From: Flavobacteriales bacterium
GTDB lineage: Bacteria > Bacteroidota > Bacteroidia > Flavobacteriales_D > Crocinitomicaceae
DNA length: 64,000 nt
NCBI GenBank assembly: GCA_022361195.1
Contig: JAKSBJ010000339.1
Location: 1-64,000, forward strand
Direction: 5' to 3'
Shown: positions 7,237-16,146 of the stretch, in pieces
Layout of the letters: every line of letters begins with the position of its first letter
Position numbering within the stretch: position 1 is the first letter of the stretch
Notes under the pieces: generated by a model
Seen by the model: the letters and a program-made list of their open reading frames with translations, nothing else
The model's database searches: none
What the model was told of the DNA's origin: nothing
Program-made: the position numbers and the translations under genes

Positions 7237-9602
7237 TCGTCTTTACCTACCACCTGGAACTTGACCAGGGCACTGCGTCCCTTTTCATCCATGATTGTTA
7301 AGGTGTGCTCACCTACTTTTGGAATGAATTCGTATTGATGAATGAGTTGGGTTTCGCCTAAATAAACTTCGTCCAAATGCCAAAATAATTTAGCGTTGGT
7401 TTGAATATGGGCGGCTTCAAACACTATTTTTTCTTTTTGTTCATCAAAATTGGTAGGGACGTAAATGGTGCTGTTGTCTTTTGGGTAAATAATCGCGAGC
7501 TCCTCTCGATTTTCTGTTTGACCACAATCTGGATGATAAGGAGGAGGAGAACTATAGTTAGGGTCGTGATTTTTGTAGAAGTATTCAGCAACTGTTGGAA
7601 GAATAAACCAACTCTTCTTACGAGCCTTTGAAAGATCGTAGCAAGAAGCATTGACTTGATATTGCTCCGTTTCATCTACAAATAGATAATCATGATAAGG
7701 GCAGGAAACAGTATTTAAGCAACTTTTGGGAATCCACTTTTCCTGAACATGTTCGCAAGCTTCACCTGCACGATATCCAGATTTAATACAAATAGGAACT
7801 TGGGCCATTTCATCATAGGGTTGTTCAAACCACTCCGATTGGGGAAAGGCCGAAAAAACATCGAATAAAATTGGGGCAGCAGCTTCCCGACCAATTAAAC
7901 CAGGTCTTCCTTCTCCATCAGCATTACCCACCCACACGCCAACAACAAAACGTGGTGTACAACCAACGGCCCAGGCATCTCTAAATCCAAAACTAGTTCC
8001 GGTTTTCCAGGCAATCTGTTGCGAAGTTGAAAAGAGTTCCCAGTTAATGTCATCTTCTGGTCGTGCTACTTCCTTCATGGCTTCCATGGTGAACCAACAA
8101 CTAGCTGGATTGAGAATTGGGTTTTCTTCCTCAAAGGATCCATGAGATTTTAAATAGTGAGCTTTTCTGTTAATTCCTTTCTGATAATTAGGGTATTGAT
8201 TCAGGCTACGTGCCATCATTCCATAAGCCGAAACTAAGTCCCATAAATTAGCCTCAGCTCCACCCAAAACCAATGATAAACCATAATGGTCCGGACTTTT
8301 ATTGATGGTACTGAATTTTAACTTACGTAATAGAAAATGAAACTTCGGAACTTTAAACTTAGTCAATAGTCTAACTAAAGGAACATTCAATGATTTGGAA
8401 AGAGCTGTATTTGCTGCAATAACCCCATCATACTTTAGATTATAGTTTTCAGGAGAATAACCAGACATGACGGTTGGGACATCCTGTACAATCATCTCGG
8501 GTGTAATTTCACCATTTTCCAGCATTCCCGCATAAAGGAAAGGTTTTAGAATACTACCAGTACTTCTGGGGGCAGTAATGATATCAACATCTTTACCATG
8601 TTCAGCTTCAACGTCAGGAACGTTCCCAGTGTAGGCAATTACGTCACCACTTTCAACCTCCATAACCAATACAGCTGCATTATGAATTTGATTTTCTTTT
8701 AAATGTTCATGATGAAATTGAACAATGGCATTTACTCGTTCCTGAGCTGAAATATCTAATGTTGTGTGAACAACTTGTCCCTTAAAACCATCTTTTATGA
8801 TTCGGGTATAGAGTTGTGGAGCAATCATTGGAATGGGATGTGGTTCTTCTGGTAAAGGTTCAAGTTTGGATAAAACCCAGGTAAGAGAGTCCATGACTTC
8901 CACTTCATATAGACGATCCAAAAGTCGGTTTCGTTTTTCAACTAGTTTTTCTCTGTTTTTGCCCGGATGCATCAAGGATGGTGCATTAGGTAAGATGGCT
9001 AAAGTCGCCGATTCAGCCCAGGTCAAATCGTTGGCGGGACGACCAAAGTATCTCCAGGCAGCAGCATCCAGTCCAACTACATTTCCTCCCATAGGGGCAT
9101 TACTGGCATAAAGGGCTAAAATCTCATCTTTAGAATAACGCCATTCGGCACGAGTAGCCCAAAAAATCTCAACAACCTTTTGCCAAACGGTTCGGCTTTG
9201 TCCTTTTCGCGCCATTCGCATTAATTGCATGGTAATGGTACTTCCTCCACTGACTTTTCTCCCTTCCTTAATATTTTGATACATGGCTCTTCCCATGCCT
9301 TTCATGCTAACTCCCCAATGTGATTCGAATGAGCGGTCTTCAAATTCAATAATGGCCCGTTTGAACTTTTCGGGGACTATGGGGTTATATGGAAAACGCC
9401 ATTGACCATCATCCGCAATAGTGGCTCCAATCAAATTTCCATTTCGATCATAAATAACGGTGCTGGTAGGATCATCAAATAGTTCTTTTGGGAGACAAAA
9501 TAACCACAGTAAAAAGATCGTTAACCAAAAAGTTCCGATCATATATTTATAACGTTTGGTAAAACGCCATAATCGTGATACTATTTTTCGAATGAATTTC
9601 AA
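7233..9602 (-). CDS. pbpC: Penicillin-binding protein 1C (bifunctional transglycosylase/transpeptidase)
   Basis: 789 residues. One membrane segment near residues 20-40 anchors the protein in the inner membrane. The GT51 glycosyltransferase domain follows, with catalytic Glu88 in EFEDRSFESHWG and the GGSTITMQL motif at 119-127. The transpeptidase domain has the SxxK motif at Ser350-Lys353 (TGSILKPF), SLN at 404-406 and KTG at 533-535. The Cys-containing C-terminal part and the last ~90 residues match the PBP1C C-terminal domain (BiPBP_C). PbpC polymerises and cross-links peptidoglycan. The alpha-2-macroglobulin gene often paired with pbpC is not adjacent here. Confidence 0.93.
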   Translation of the reverse strand: MKFIRKIVSRLWRFTKRYKYMIGTFWLTIFLLWLFCLPKELFDDPTSTVIYDRNGNLIGATIADDGQWRFPYNPIVPEKFKRAIIEFEDRSFESHWGVSMKGMGRAMYQNIKEGRKVSGGSTITMQLMRMARKGQSRTVWQKVVEIFWATRAEWRYSKDEILALYASNAPMGGNVVGLDAAAWRYFGRPANDLTWAESATLAILPNAPSLMHPGKNREKLVEKRNRLLDRLYEVEVMDSLTWVLSKLEPLPEEPHPIPMIAPQLYTRIIKDGFKGQVVHTTLDISAQERVNAIVQFHHEHLKENQIHNAAVLVMEVESGDVIAYTGNVPDVEAEHGKDVDIITAPRSTGSILKPFLYAGMLENGEITPEMIVQDVPTVMSGYSPENYNLKYDGVIAANTALSKSLNVPLVRLLTKFKVPKFHFLLRKLKFSTINKSPDHYGLSLVLGGAEANLWDLVSAYGMMARSLNQYPNYQKGINRKAHYLKSHGSFEEENPILNPASCWFTMEAMKEVARPEDDINWELFSTSQQIAWKTGTSFGFRDAWAVGCTPRFVVGVWVGNADGEGRPGLIGREAAAPILFDVFSAFPQSEWFEQPYDEMAQVPICIKSGYRAGEACEHVQEKWIPKSCLNTVSCPYHDYLFVDETEQYQVNASCYDLSKARKKSWFILPTVAEYFYKNHDPNYSSPPPYHPDCGQTENREELAIIYPKDNSTIYVPTNFDEQKEKIVFEAAHIQTNAKLFWHLDEVYLGETQLIHQYEFIPKVGEHTLTIMDEKGRSALVKFQVVGKDD

Positions 9603-9649
9603 ATTATATTTATCTTCCGTTTTGCTTATCGAAAACTACACATTTTAAT

Positions 9650-9664
9650 AGAATCTGAGATTCT
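9650..9664. promoter_or_regulatory. 15-bp palindrome between pbpC and histidine kinase
   Basis: AGAATC-TGA-GATTCT is a perfect 6-bp dyad around a 3-nt centre. It lies in the 82-bp spacer between two divergent genes, 48 bp from the pbpC start and 21 bp from the kinase start. The position suits an operator; no known regulator is assigned. Confidence 0.35.
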
Positions 9665-9684
9665 GTTTTATTAATTGTATTTGT

Positions 9685-12600
9685 TTGTTTTTTAATTGCC
9701 GGATCATACAGATTTTAGTCCTGAAGGGAATTTTGTTGCTCTCCTTTTTCCAAATAGGAGGTGGTAAGGCTAATGCCCAGGCTTTCAATTTTCAGGAGTT
9801 ATCCATTCAACAGGGGCTACCCCAATCGCAAGCATACGCGATTTTATTTGATTCGCGTAACATGGCTTGGATTGGAACACAAGGTGGTGGACTTTGTATT
9901 TATGATGGTGCGGAGATTAAAATCAAAACCAAAAATGACTCCCTCATTTCAAATCGTATTTATAGCCTAAAACAGATTGATAATGAAATTTGGGTTGGTC
10001 AAAAAGGAGGAGTCAGCATTTTTTCTTTAAAAGGACAGTTCCGCCGAAACTTTCAATTCGCTAATAAGTCAATCATTGTTCAGGACATTATTAAATACGA
10101 AAACGAAATTTTGCTGGCAACTAATGGTGGAGTGATGATTTATTTTGCTGGGGAGTTTCAGAACTATCAGGAAAACCCAAATATCAGCACAGTGAACTGT
10201 GAGAGTTTTTATCTCGATTCAAAAGAAGATTTATGGTGTTGTACTGTTGTAGGATTACTCAACTATAAGGATCCCTTAAAAAAGATTAGCAAGGATCGTA
10301 AAATGCTAACGGGGAATAGAGTCACTACAGCTATTGACTTTCTAAATTATCGACTTGTTGGAACTTATGATGGAGGATTGAATGTATTACATCCAACAGA
10401 GGGGAGAGTAGACTTACCAGCCTTAGAGGAACTGTCTGACAAAATTATTTGGGATCTTTTTGTATCGGAGAATAGTGAATTATGGATTGCGACCTTGAAC
10501 AATGGGGTTTATGTTTACAATCGTCGGGATAAGTCGCTGAAAAACTTTAATTCAGAGAATGGCTTAACGAATAACAATGTCAAGGTTATCGCTGCGGATT
10601 ATTGGGAAAATATTTGGTTAGGAACGAGTGGAGGGGGAGTGTCCATTTTTCAAAATAGTCCTTTCATTAAATATTCAACGGCTAGTGGGCTCAATTCAAA
10701 CTATATTTTTTCCGTCCTTCATGATAGAGATGAAAATTTGTGGGTGGCGACTGAAGGAACGGGGGTGCTGAGAATTAATGATACTTCCACTGTTTTATTT
10801 GACGAAGAATTTGGGTTTCATTCCTCAAAGGTGAAAGCTTTATATCAGGATAGAACCGGAGATGTGTGGATTGGAACAGAGGGACAAGGTTTAGGAATCT
10901 TTTCTGCTTCTGATCAAAAGGATACCATTTATAGTGTCAAAGGAAGATTGGGCCTAAATGCAAATTGGATTAAATGTTTTGAAGAAGATCCTGAGTCGGG
11001 AACGATGTATGTAGGATCAAGTGATGGAGGGATTTATAAAGTAAATAAAGGGAGAGATTTTCCTGTTTCATTGAAGTTTTCCAGGCTAAAGGTGAATAAA
11101 GGAAAACTGCCATCAAAGGTATCTGATTTGTGTTTTGTTGATGATAGGTTATGGTATACAACTGGAACATCGGGTACTATTGGATATGTTCATCAAAAAG
11201 AGGTGTATAACTTTAGTGAGAGTCAAACTACCTTTCGAAACATTGTTGGAAAAGATGGTTTTTACTGGGCGGGAACTTCAGAAGATGGCATATTCAGTTT
11301 TCAGTTAAAAGATGATTCTTTGTTTAATACTAGTTGGGTGACTTCTTCAGAGGAATTGAGTTCTAATAATATCTATCAACTAATTCTAAACGACAATGAA
11401 ATTTGGGTTGGAACGGAGAAAGGGTTAGATCGACTGTATTTGGATTCGCTTAACGAAATTCGCTCAGTTGAGCATTATGGTTTTGAAGAAGGGTTTGAAG
11501 GTGTAGAAACCAATATCAATGCAAACTATTGTGACCAGGATGATAATTTGTGGTTTGGAACGGTTAATGGACTTTACAAATATCAAGGGGGAGAGGTCAA
11601 TTATGCTCAACGCAAGCCTCCACTTTTATGGATAGAAGATTTTCAAATAGCTTATCAGTCGATTGAAGAAACGGAATACCGTGACTATTATGAAGATGGT
11701 AAAATGGTCAAAGATCTACTCTTGCCTTATGATCAAAACAACATTCAATTCAATTTTAAGGCAATCCATTTTATCTATTGGAAAAACATTCAATACCGAT
11801 GGCGATTATCAGGAGTTAATCCGGATTGGACGCCGCCTTCTAAAATTAATGCAGCTGTTTATTCTAACCTTACTCCGGGCAAATACACTTTTGAGGTTAA
11901 AGCGTCTATCGATGATAACTGGGATGTAGAAGCATTGCAAATAAATTTTGAGATCGATCAACCTTATTGGGAGAAGTTTTGGTTTAAAGCAAGCTACTAC
12001 AGTTTAACAGCTTTCATCCTTTTATTGATCATTTTAATCATTGTTTTTCGTGTCCGGAGGAAGAATAGGGCGATTCGTGAGAAATTGGAAATGGAAAAGA
12101 ACTTAATTGAACTGGAGCAAAAGGCTTTGCGTTTGCAAATGAATCCGCACTTTATATTTAATGTACTCAACTCTATTCATAACCTCATTATTTTAAACGA
12201 TCCTGATAAGGCACGTTATGCTCTTTCTAAATTCTCAAAGCTTATGAGGAGAGTATTAGAAAACTCAAGGGAGAAATTTATATCTATTGACGATGAAGTA
12301 GAGACCTTAGAAAACTATGTCCAGTTGGAGAAGCTAACTTCAGGAATTGATCTAAATCTGGAGTTTGACATTGACGAGGAGTTGGATACTCATGAAGAAT
12401 TGCTTCCTCCTTTAATGATTCAACCTTTTATTGAGAATGCCATTATTCATGGATTAAAAGACTTGGATAGAAGAGGGGAGATTAAAATAGGCTTTAAACT
12501 TCTCAACGAACATTTACTTGAATGTTCAATTGCCGATAATGGCCGTGGAAGGAAAAAGGCAGCTCAAATCAATTCTCAAAAAGAAAACTATCATAAATCA

Positions 12601-12738
12601 ACGGCACTTGCTGTAACTCAGGAAAGATTGTCTAACCTCAATGAAGATGGCTCTTTTGTTCCGTTTGAAATTGTTGATCTTACAACTAAATTGGGGGATC
12701 CTTGCGGAACTCAAATTGTCTTCCGCTTACAGATTTAG
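9685..12738 (+). CDS. Two-component-propeller sensor histidine kinase (LytS/YehU-type kinase core)
   Basis: 1017 residues from a TTG start that directly precedes a signal peptide (IQILVLKGILLLSFF, cleavage near ANAQA). The periplasmic part holds a long series of Reg_prop propeller repeats (for example MAWIGTQGGGLCIY, LWIATLNNGVYVY, IWLGTSGGGVSIF, VWIGTEGQGLGIF), followed by a Y_Y_Y domain (YRWRLSGVNPDWTP ... LTPGKYTFEVKA). One membrane span lies at about residues 770-790, then a coiled coil and a His_kinase domain with phospho-acceptor His822 in LQMNPHFIFN. The HATPase N-box is PPLMIQPFIENAIIHG. It has no receiver or AraC domain, and no LytTR response regulator follows, so the partner is elsewhere. 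The stop codon overlaps that of the helicase gene. Confidence 0.9.
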   Translation: MFFNCRIIQILVLKGILLLSFFQIGGGKANAQAFNFQELSIQQGLPQSQAYAILFDSRNMAWIGTQGGGLCIYDGAEIKIKTKNDSLISNRIYSLKQIDNEIWVGQKGGVSIFSLKGQFRRNFQFANKSIIVQDIIKYENEILLATNGGVMIYFAGEFQNYQENPNISTVNCESFYLDSKEDLWCCTVVGLLNYKDPLKKISKDRKMLTGNRVTTAIDFLNYRLVGTYDGGLNVLHPTEGRVDLPALEELSDKIIWDLFVSENSELWIATLNNGVYVYNRRDKSLKNFNSENGLTNNNVKVIAADYWENIWLGTSGGGVSIFQNSPFIKYSTASGLNSNYIFSVLHDRDENLWVATEGTGVLRINDTSTVLFDEEFGFHSSKVKALYQDRTGDVWIGTEGQGLGIFSASDQKDTIYSVKGRLGLNANWIKCFEEDPESGTMYVGSSDGGIYKVNKGRDFPVSLKFSRLKVNKGKLPSKVSDLCFVDDRLWYTTGTSGTIGYVHQKEVYNFSESQTTFRNIVGKDGFYWAGTSEDGIFSFQLKDDSLFNTSWVTSSEELSSNNIYQLILNDNEIWVGTEKGLDRLYLDSLNEIRSVEHYGFEEGFEGVETNINANYCDQDDNLWFGTVNGLYKYQGGEVNYAQRKPPLLWIEDFQIAYQSIEETEYRDYYEDGKMVKDLLLPYDQNNIQFNFKAIHFIYWKNIQYRWRLSGVNPDWTPPSKINAAVYSNLTPGKYTFEVKASIDDNWDVEALQINFEIDQPYWEKFWFKASYYSLTAFILLLIILIIVFRVRRKNRAIREKLEMEKNLIELEQKALRLQMNPHFIFNVLNSIHNLIILNDPDKARYALSKFSKLMRRVLENSREKFISIDDEVETLENYVQLEKLTSGIDLNLEFDIDEELDTHEELLPPLMIQPFIENAIIHGLKDLDRRGEIKIGFKLLNEHLLECSIADNGRGRKKAAQINSQKENYHKSTALAVTQERLSNLNEDGSFVPFEIVDLTTKLGDPCGTQIVFRLQI

Positions 12739-15026
12739 TCGAGAATTTCCAGTCGGGCGAACTTTAGTAGTAGTTGCTTATTTCCGGATTTAGGAAAAAA
12801 CACAGTTGCCTTTACTGGAGGACTTCCTTCTAAGCCCACAACTTTTCCTTTTCCAAATCGTTCGTGCATCACATTATTCCCAACTTTTAAATCCAATAAA
12901 CTGGCTTGTGTTCCACTTTTAGGTTTTGTATCAGCCGAAGAAACTCGCTTTAGGTTTCTTTGTTTCGTAGAGAAAACACTTTTGGTGGCTGATCCCGTCT
13001 TCCGTTCCAAGTTTACCTGGTTCAATGACCTTCCGCCTCCGCTACTTCTTCCTGATTTGGCTACATCTAAATGCTGCTTGTCGATCTCCTCAATGAATCT
13101 GCTTGGTTCACTTGTTATCAAATTTCCCCAGCGATAGCGACTTGTAGCGTAGGTCAAAGTAGCATTTTTCTCCGCTCGGGTTAAGGCAACGTAAAAGAGT
13201 CGTCTTTCTTCCTCTAACTCCGTTCGGGAATTCAATGCCATTTGAGATGGAAAGAGGTTCTCCTCTAGTCCTACTATATATACATAAGGGAACTCCAAAC
13301 CTTTTGAGGAGTGAATAGTCATTAAAGTGATCTTATCCTTATCTTCTTCTTTTTCTTCATCGGCATCGGTCAAAAGTGCAACATCAACCATAAAGTCACT
13401 CAAATAAGCAGTTTCATCTTCACCTACATTTTCAGTGAATTCTTTAATACCTGCTAATAAAGCCTGAATATTTTCGTAACGTGATACCCCTTCTGGACTT
13501 TTATCATCATAAAGATCTTTTAATATACCGGAACTTTTAGCGATGTTCTGTGCCAGTTCGTAAGCATCGACTTTATCGAGTTGAACCGTATAGCTTTTAA
13601 TAGCCGTGACAAAAGCTGCAATCTTGTTCATGGTTCCAGAAGGAATTCCAGCTGGGTATTTTGAAGGTTGGGTAATTATATCCCACAAACTCACCGGATT
13701 TTCATCAGTGCTGTAATGGTCAGCAGCAACAATCACCTTTTCAATTGAGGTTTTCCCAATTCCACGTTTAGGGTAGTTGATTACCCTTTTTAAAGCTTCC
13801 TCATCTTTTGGATTGGCGGTTAAACGGAAATAAGCCAAAAGGTCCTTAATCTCTTTTCGTTGATAGAAGGATAGTCCACCGTATATTTTATAGGGAAGGT
13901 TGAGTTTTCGTAAAGCTTCCTCAAAAGAACGTGACTGTGCATTGGTTCTGTACAAAATTGCAAAGTCCGAATTGGCTGCTTGTTCATTGACCTTTGTCTC
14001 ATAAATTAAGTTGGTGACCACTTTACCTTCTTCATTATCGGTCAAGGTCCGAATAACTTTTATTTTATTTCCCTCAGTATTGTCAGTCCAAACTGTTTTT
14101 TCAATTTGATCTTTATTCTTGGCAATGACACTATTGGCTGCATTAACAATCGTTTTAGTGCTTCGATAATTTTGCTCTAGTTTAAAAGTCGTATGCTTAG
14201 GGTAGTCATTCTTAAAGTTGAGAATGTTCTCAATATTTGCTCCACGGAAAGAGTAAATACTTTGAGCATCGTCCCCAACAACACAGATGTTCTCATACAT
14301 TGCCGCTAGCTTTTTGACAATTAAATATTGAGAGTAATTGGTGTCCTGATACTCATCTACTAAAATATAGCGAAAGCGTCTTTGATAAAAATGAAGCACA
14401 TCCGGATGATCGCGGAACAAAACATTGGTCTTATACAATAAATCGTCAAAGTCCATTGCTCCTGCGGCAAAGCATCGTTTTTCGTAAGCCTTGTAAATTT
14501 CAAATAATCGAGGCTTACCACTCATACGATCTTCGGTAACAATATCTGAATTGGCTTCATAGGCTGCAGCCGAAATTAAATTATTCTTTGCTGATGAAAT
14601 TCGTCCATGAACTAAACTGGGTTTGTAGGTTTTATCATCTAACTTCAAGTCCTTGATAATCGCCTTTAATAAAGAACGGGAGTCCTGAGTATCGTAAATG
14701 GTAAAGTTGGATGGGTAGCCTAACTTGTCCGAATGAAAGCGCAATATTTTAGCAAATACCGAGTGAAAAGTTCCCATGGTCACATTCTTGGCCTCCGAGC
14801 CTCCAATAATGTCTGAAATCCTCGTTTTCATTTCACGAGCAGCTTTATTGGTAAAGGTCAATGCAAGGATGTTGAATGCATCAACTCCTGAATCAATCAA
14901 ATAAGCAATTCTGAAAGTTAAAACACGGGTCTTTCCCGATCCGGCTCCGGCTATTACCATGGAGGCTCCTTCAGTATGTTTTACGGCTTTTCTTTGTGGA
15001 GGATTTAGGCTTTCCAGATAGTTCAT
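12735..15026 (-). CDS. UvrD/PcrA-type superfamily 1A DNA helicase
   Basis: 763 residues from the ATG at 15026; a GTG two codons upstream is less likely. Walker A is AGAGSGKT with Lys32, motif II is VDEYQDTN, motif III GDDAQSIYSFRGA, motif V/VI VALTRAEK. The C-terminal ~50 residues (VGNNVMHERFGKGKVV ... KFARLEIL) form the Tudor-like domain of PcrA/UvrD, which contacts RNA polymerase in studied homologues. The enzyme is a 3'-5' helicase in nucleotide-excision and transcription-coupled repair. The name pcrA or uvrD cannot be chosen on sequence alone. It is divergent from the str operon and convergent with the kinase gene. Confidence 0.93.
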   Translation of the reverse strand: MNYLESLNPPQRKAVKHTEGASMVIAGAGSGKTRVLTFRIAYLIDSGVDAFNILALTFTNKAAREMKTRISDIIGGSEAKNVTMGTFHSVFAKILRFHSDKLGYPSNFTIYDTQDSRSLLKAIIKDLKLDDKTYKPSLVHGRISSAKNNLISAAAYEANSDIVTEDRMSGKPRLFEIYKAYEKRCFAAGAMDFDDLLYKTNVLFRDHPDVLHFYQRRFRYILVDEYQDTNYSQYLIVKKLAAMYENICVVGDDAQSIYSFRGANIENILNFKNDYPKHTTFKLEQNYRSTKTIVNAANSVIAKNKDQIEKTVWTDNTEGNKIKVIRTLTDNEEGKVVTNLIYETKVNEQAANSDFAILYRTNAQSRSFEEALRKLNLPYKIYGGLSFYQRKEIKDLLAYFRLTANPKDEEALKRVINYPKRGIGKTSIEKVIVAADHYSTDENPVSLWDIITQPSKYPAGIPSGTMNKIAAFVTAIKSYTVQLDKVDAYELAQNIAKSSGILKDLYDDKSPEGVSRYENIQALLAGIKEFTENVGEDETAYLSDFMVDVALLTDADEEKEEDKDKITLMTIHSSKGLEFPYVYIVGLEENLFPSQMALNSRTELEEERRLFYVALTRAEKNATLTYATSRYRWGNLITSEPSRFIEEIDKQHLDVAKSGRSSGGGRSLNQVNLERKTGSATKSVFSTKQRNLKRVSSADTKPKSGTQASLLDLKVGNNVMHERFGKGKVVGLEGSPPVKATVFFPKSGNKQLLLKFARLEILD

Positions 15027-15132
15027 AAACACAAAAATAGCTAAAATCCCTAGGGGATTGGCTTGAGCAAAGGGAAAAAAAATAAAAACTTAATCGATAA
15101 AAAATTGATGTTCAGGGGAAGTAATAGAGGGG

Positions 15133-15185
15133 TTGAGAGCTATTTTAACAGTCGATCGTGAAAAAAGTTAAAATAATGCTCTCAA
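15133..15185. repeat. Long inverted repeat just upstream of the str operon promoter
   Basis: The left arm TTGAGAGCTATTTTAAC (15133-15149) is complementary to GTTAAAATA (15167-15175) plus GCTCTCAA (15178-15185), a 17-bp stem interrupted only by a 2-nt AT bulge. The centre is 17 nt and contains CGATCG. The right arm ends 3 nt before the -33 element of the str promoter. There is no T-run, and no plus-strand gene ends here, so it is not a terminator for that strand. It could be an operator, or a structure in the leader of the divergent helicase mRNA. Confidence 0.7.
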
Positions 15186-15187
15186 AA

Positions 15188-15218
15188 ATTGTATTATAAA
15201 AAAAACTTAATACCTTTG
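15188..15218 (+). promoter_or_regulatory. Promoter of the str-S10 ribosomal operon
   Basis: TACCTTTG (15211-15218) matches the Bacteroidota -7 consensus TAnnTTTG. ATTG (15188-15191) is 19 nt upstream, the expected spacing for the -33 element. Transcription would start near 15224, giving a leader of about 65 nt before rpsL. This is the only strong match in the spacer. Confidence 0.75.
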
Positions 15219-15288
15219 CACTCCGAATTTTGACGAATTTGGATGTGTTTTATATGTGTAACAGTAGTAAATAATAAGATTAGTTAAG

Positions 15289-15663
15289 ATGCCAACTATT
15301 CAACAATTAGTAAGAAAAGGGAGAAAAGCTCAAGTTAAAGCAAGTAAGTCTGCTGCGCTTGACTCTTGTCCACAAAGAAGAGGTGTTTGCGTTAGGGTTT
15401 ACACCACCACTCCTAAAAAGCCTAACTCAGCAATGCGTAAAGTAGCAAGGGTAAGGTTAACCAATGGAAAAGAAGTGAATGCTTACATCGGTGGTGAAGG
15501 ACATAACTTACAGGAACACTCGATTGTGTTGGTAAGAGGTGGAAGGGTAAAAGACCTTCCGGGAGTTAGATATCACATTGTAAGAGGAGCGTTGGATACA
15601 GCTGGAGTAGAAGGAAGATTACAAAGACGATCAAAATACGGAGCTAAACGACCTAAGAAATAA
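15289..15663 (+). CDS. rpsL: 30S ribosomal protein S12
   Basis: 124 residues, full length. Decoding-centre protein of the small subunit and target of streptomycin-resistance mutations. The conserved blocks [18 protein letters not shown] and [17 protein letters not shown] are intact; the lysines of KKPNS and VKDLP, where resistance changes usually occur, are wild type. First gene of the str operon, 10 bp before rpsG. Confidence 0.98.
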   Translation: MPTIQQLVRKGRKAQVKASKSAALDSCPQRRGVCVRVYTTTPKKPNSAMRKVARVRLTNGKEVNAYIGGEGHNLQEHSIVLVRGGRVKDLPGVRYHIVRGALDTAGVEGRLQRRSKYGAKRPKK

Positions 15664-15673
15664 TTAAGGAGTC

Positions 15674-16144
15674 ATGAGAAGAAGACAAGCAAAAAAGCAT
15701 ACAATTTTACCTGATCCAAAGTTTAAAGACGTTCAGGTGACTAAGTTCGTCAATAACCTAATGTTACACGGGAAAAAGAGTGTTTCTTTTAAGATCTTTT
15801 ACGATGCAATGGCAATTGTTGAGTCAAAGGTTGAAGATGAGAAACCTCTAGAGGTTTGGAAGCGAGCGTTGTCAAATGTAGCTCCTGGTGTTGAAGTACG
15901 TTCAAGAAGAGTTGGTGGAGCAACGTTCCAGATTCCAACTCCTGTTCGTGAAAACAGAAAGCAATCATTAGCCATGAAATGGTTGATTGGTTTCGCAAGA
16001 AAAAGAAATGAAAAAACAATGTCGCAAAAATTAGCGGCAGAGATCATCGCAGCGTCTAAAGAAGAAGGTGCAGCTTTCAAAAAGAAAGAAGATATGCACA
16101 GAATGGCTGAAGCGAATAAAGCATTTTCACATTTTAGAGTTTAA
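15674..16144 (+). CDS. rpsG: 30S ribosomal protein S7
   Basis: 156 residues, the usual bacterial length. Primary binder of the 3' major domain of 16S rRNA; lines the E site. Typical sequence [17 protein letters not shown] at the start and [13 protein letters not shown] in the middle. Lies between rpsL and fusA with 10-bp and 2-bp gaps, so the three are translated from one mRNA. Confidence 0.98.
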   Translation: MRRRQAKKHTILPDPKFKDVQVTKFVNNLMLHGKKSVSFKIFYDAMAIVESKVEDEKPLEVWKRALSNVAPGVEVRSRRVGGATFQIPTPVRENRKQSLAMKWLIGFARKRNEKTMSQKLAAEIIAASKEEGAAFKKKEDMHRMAEANKAFSHFRV

Positions 16145-16146
16145 TC

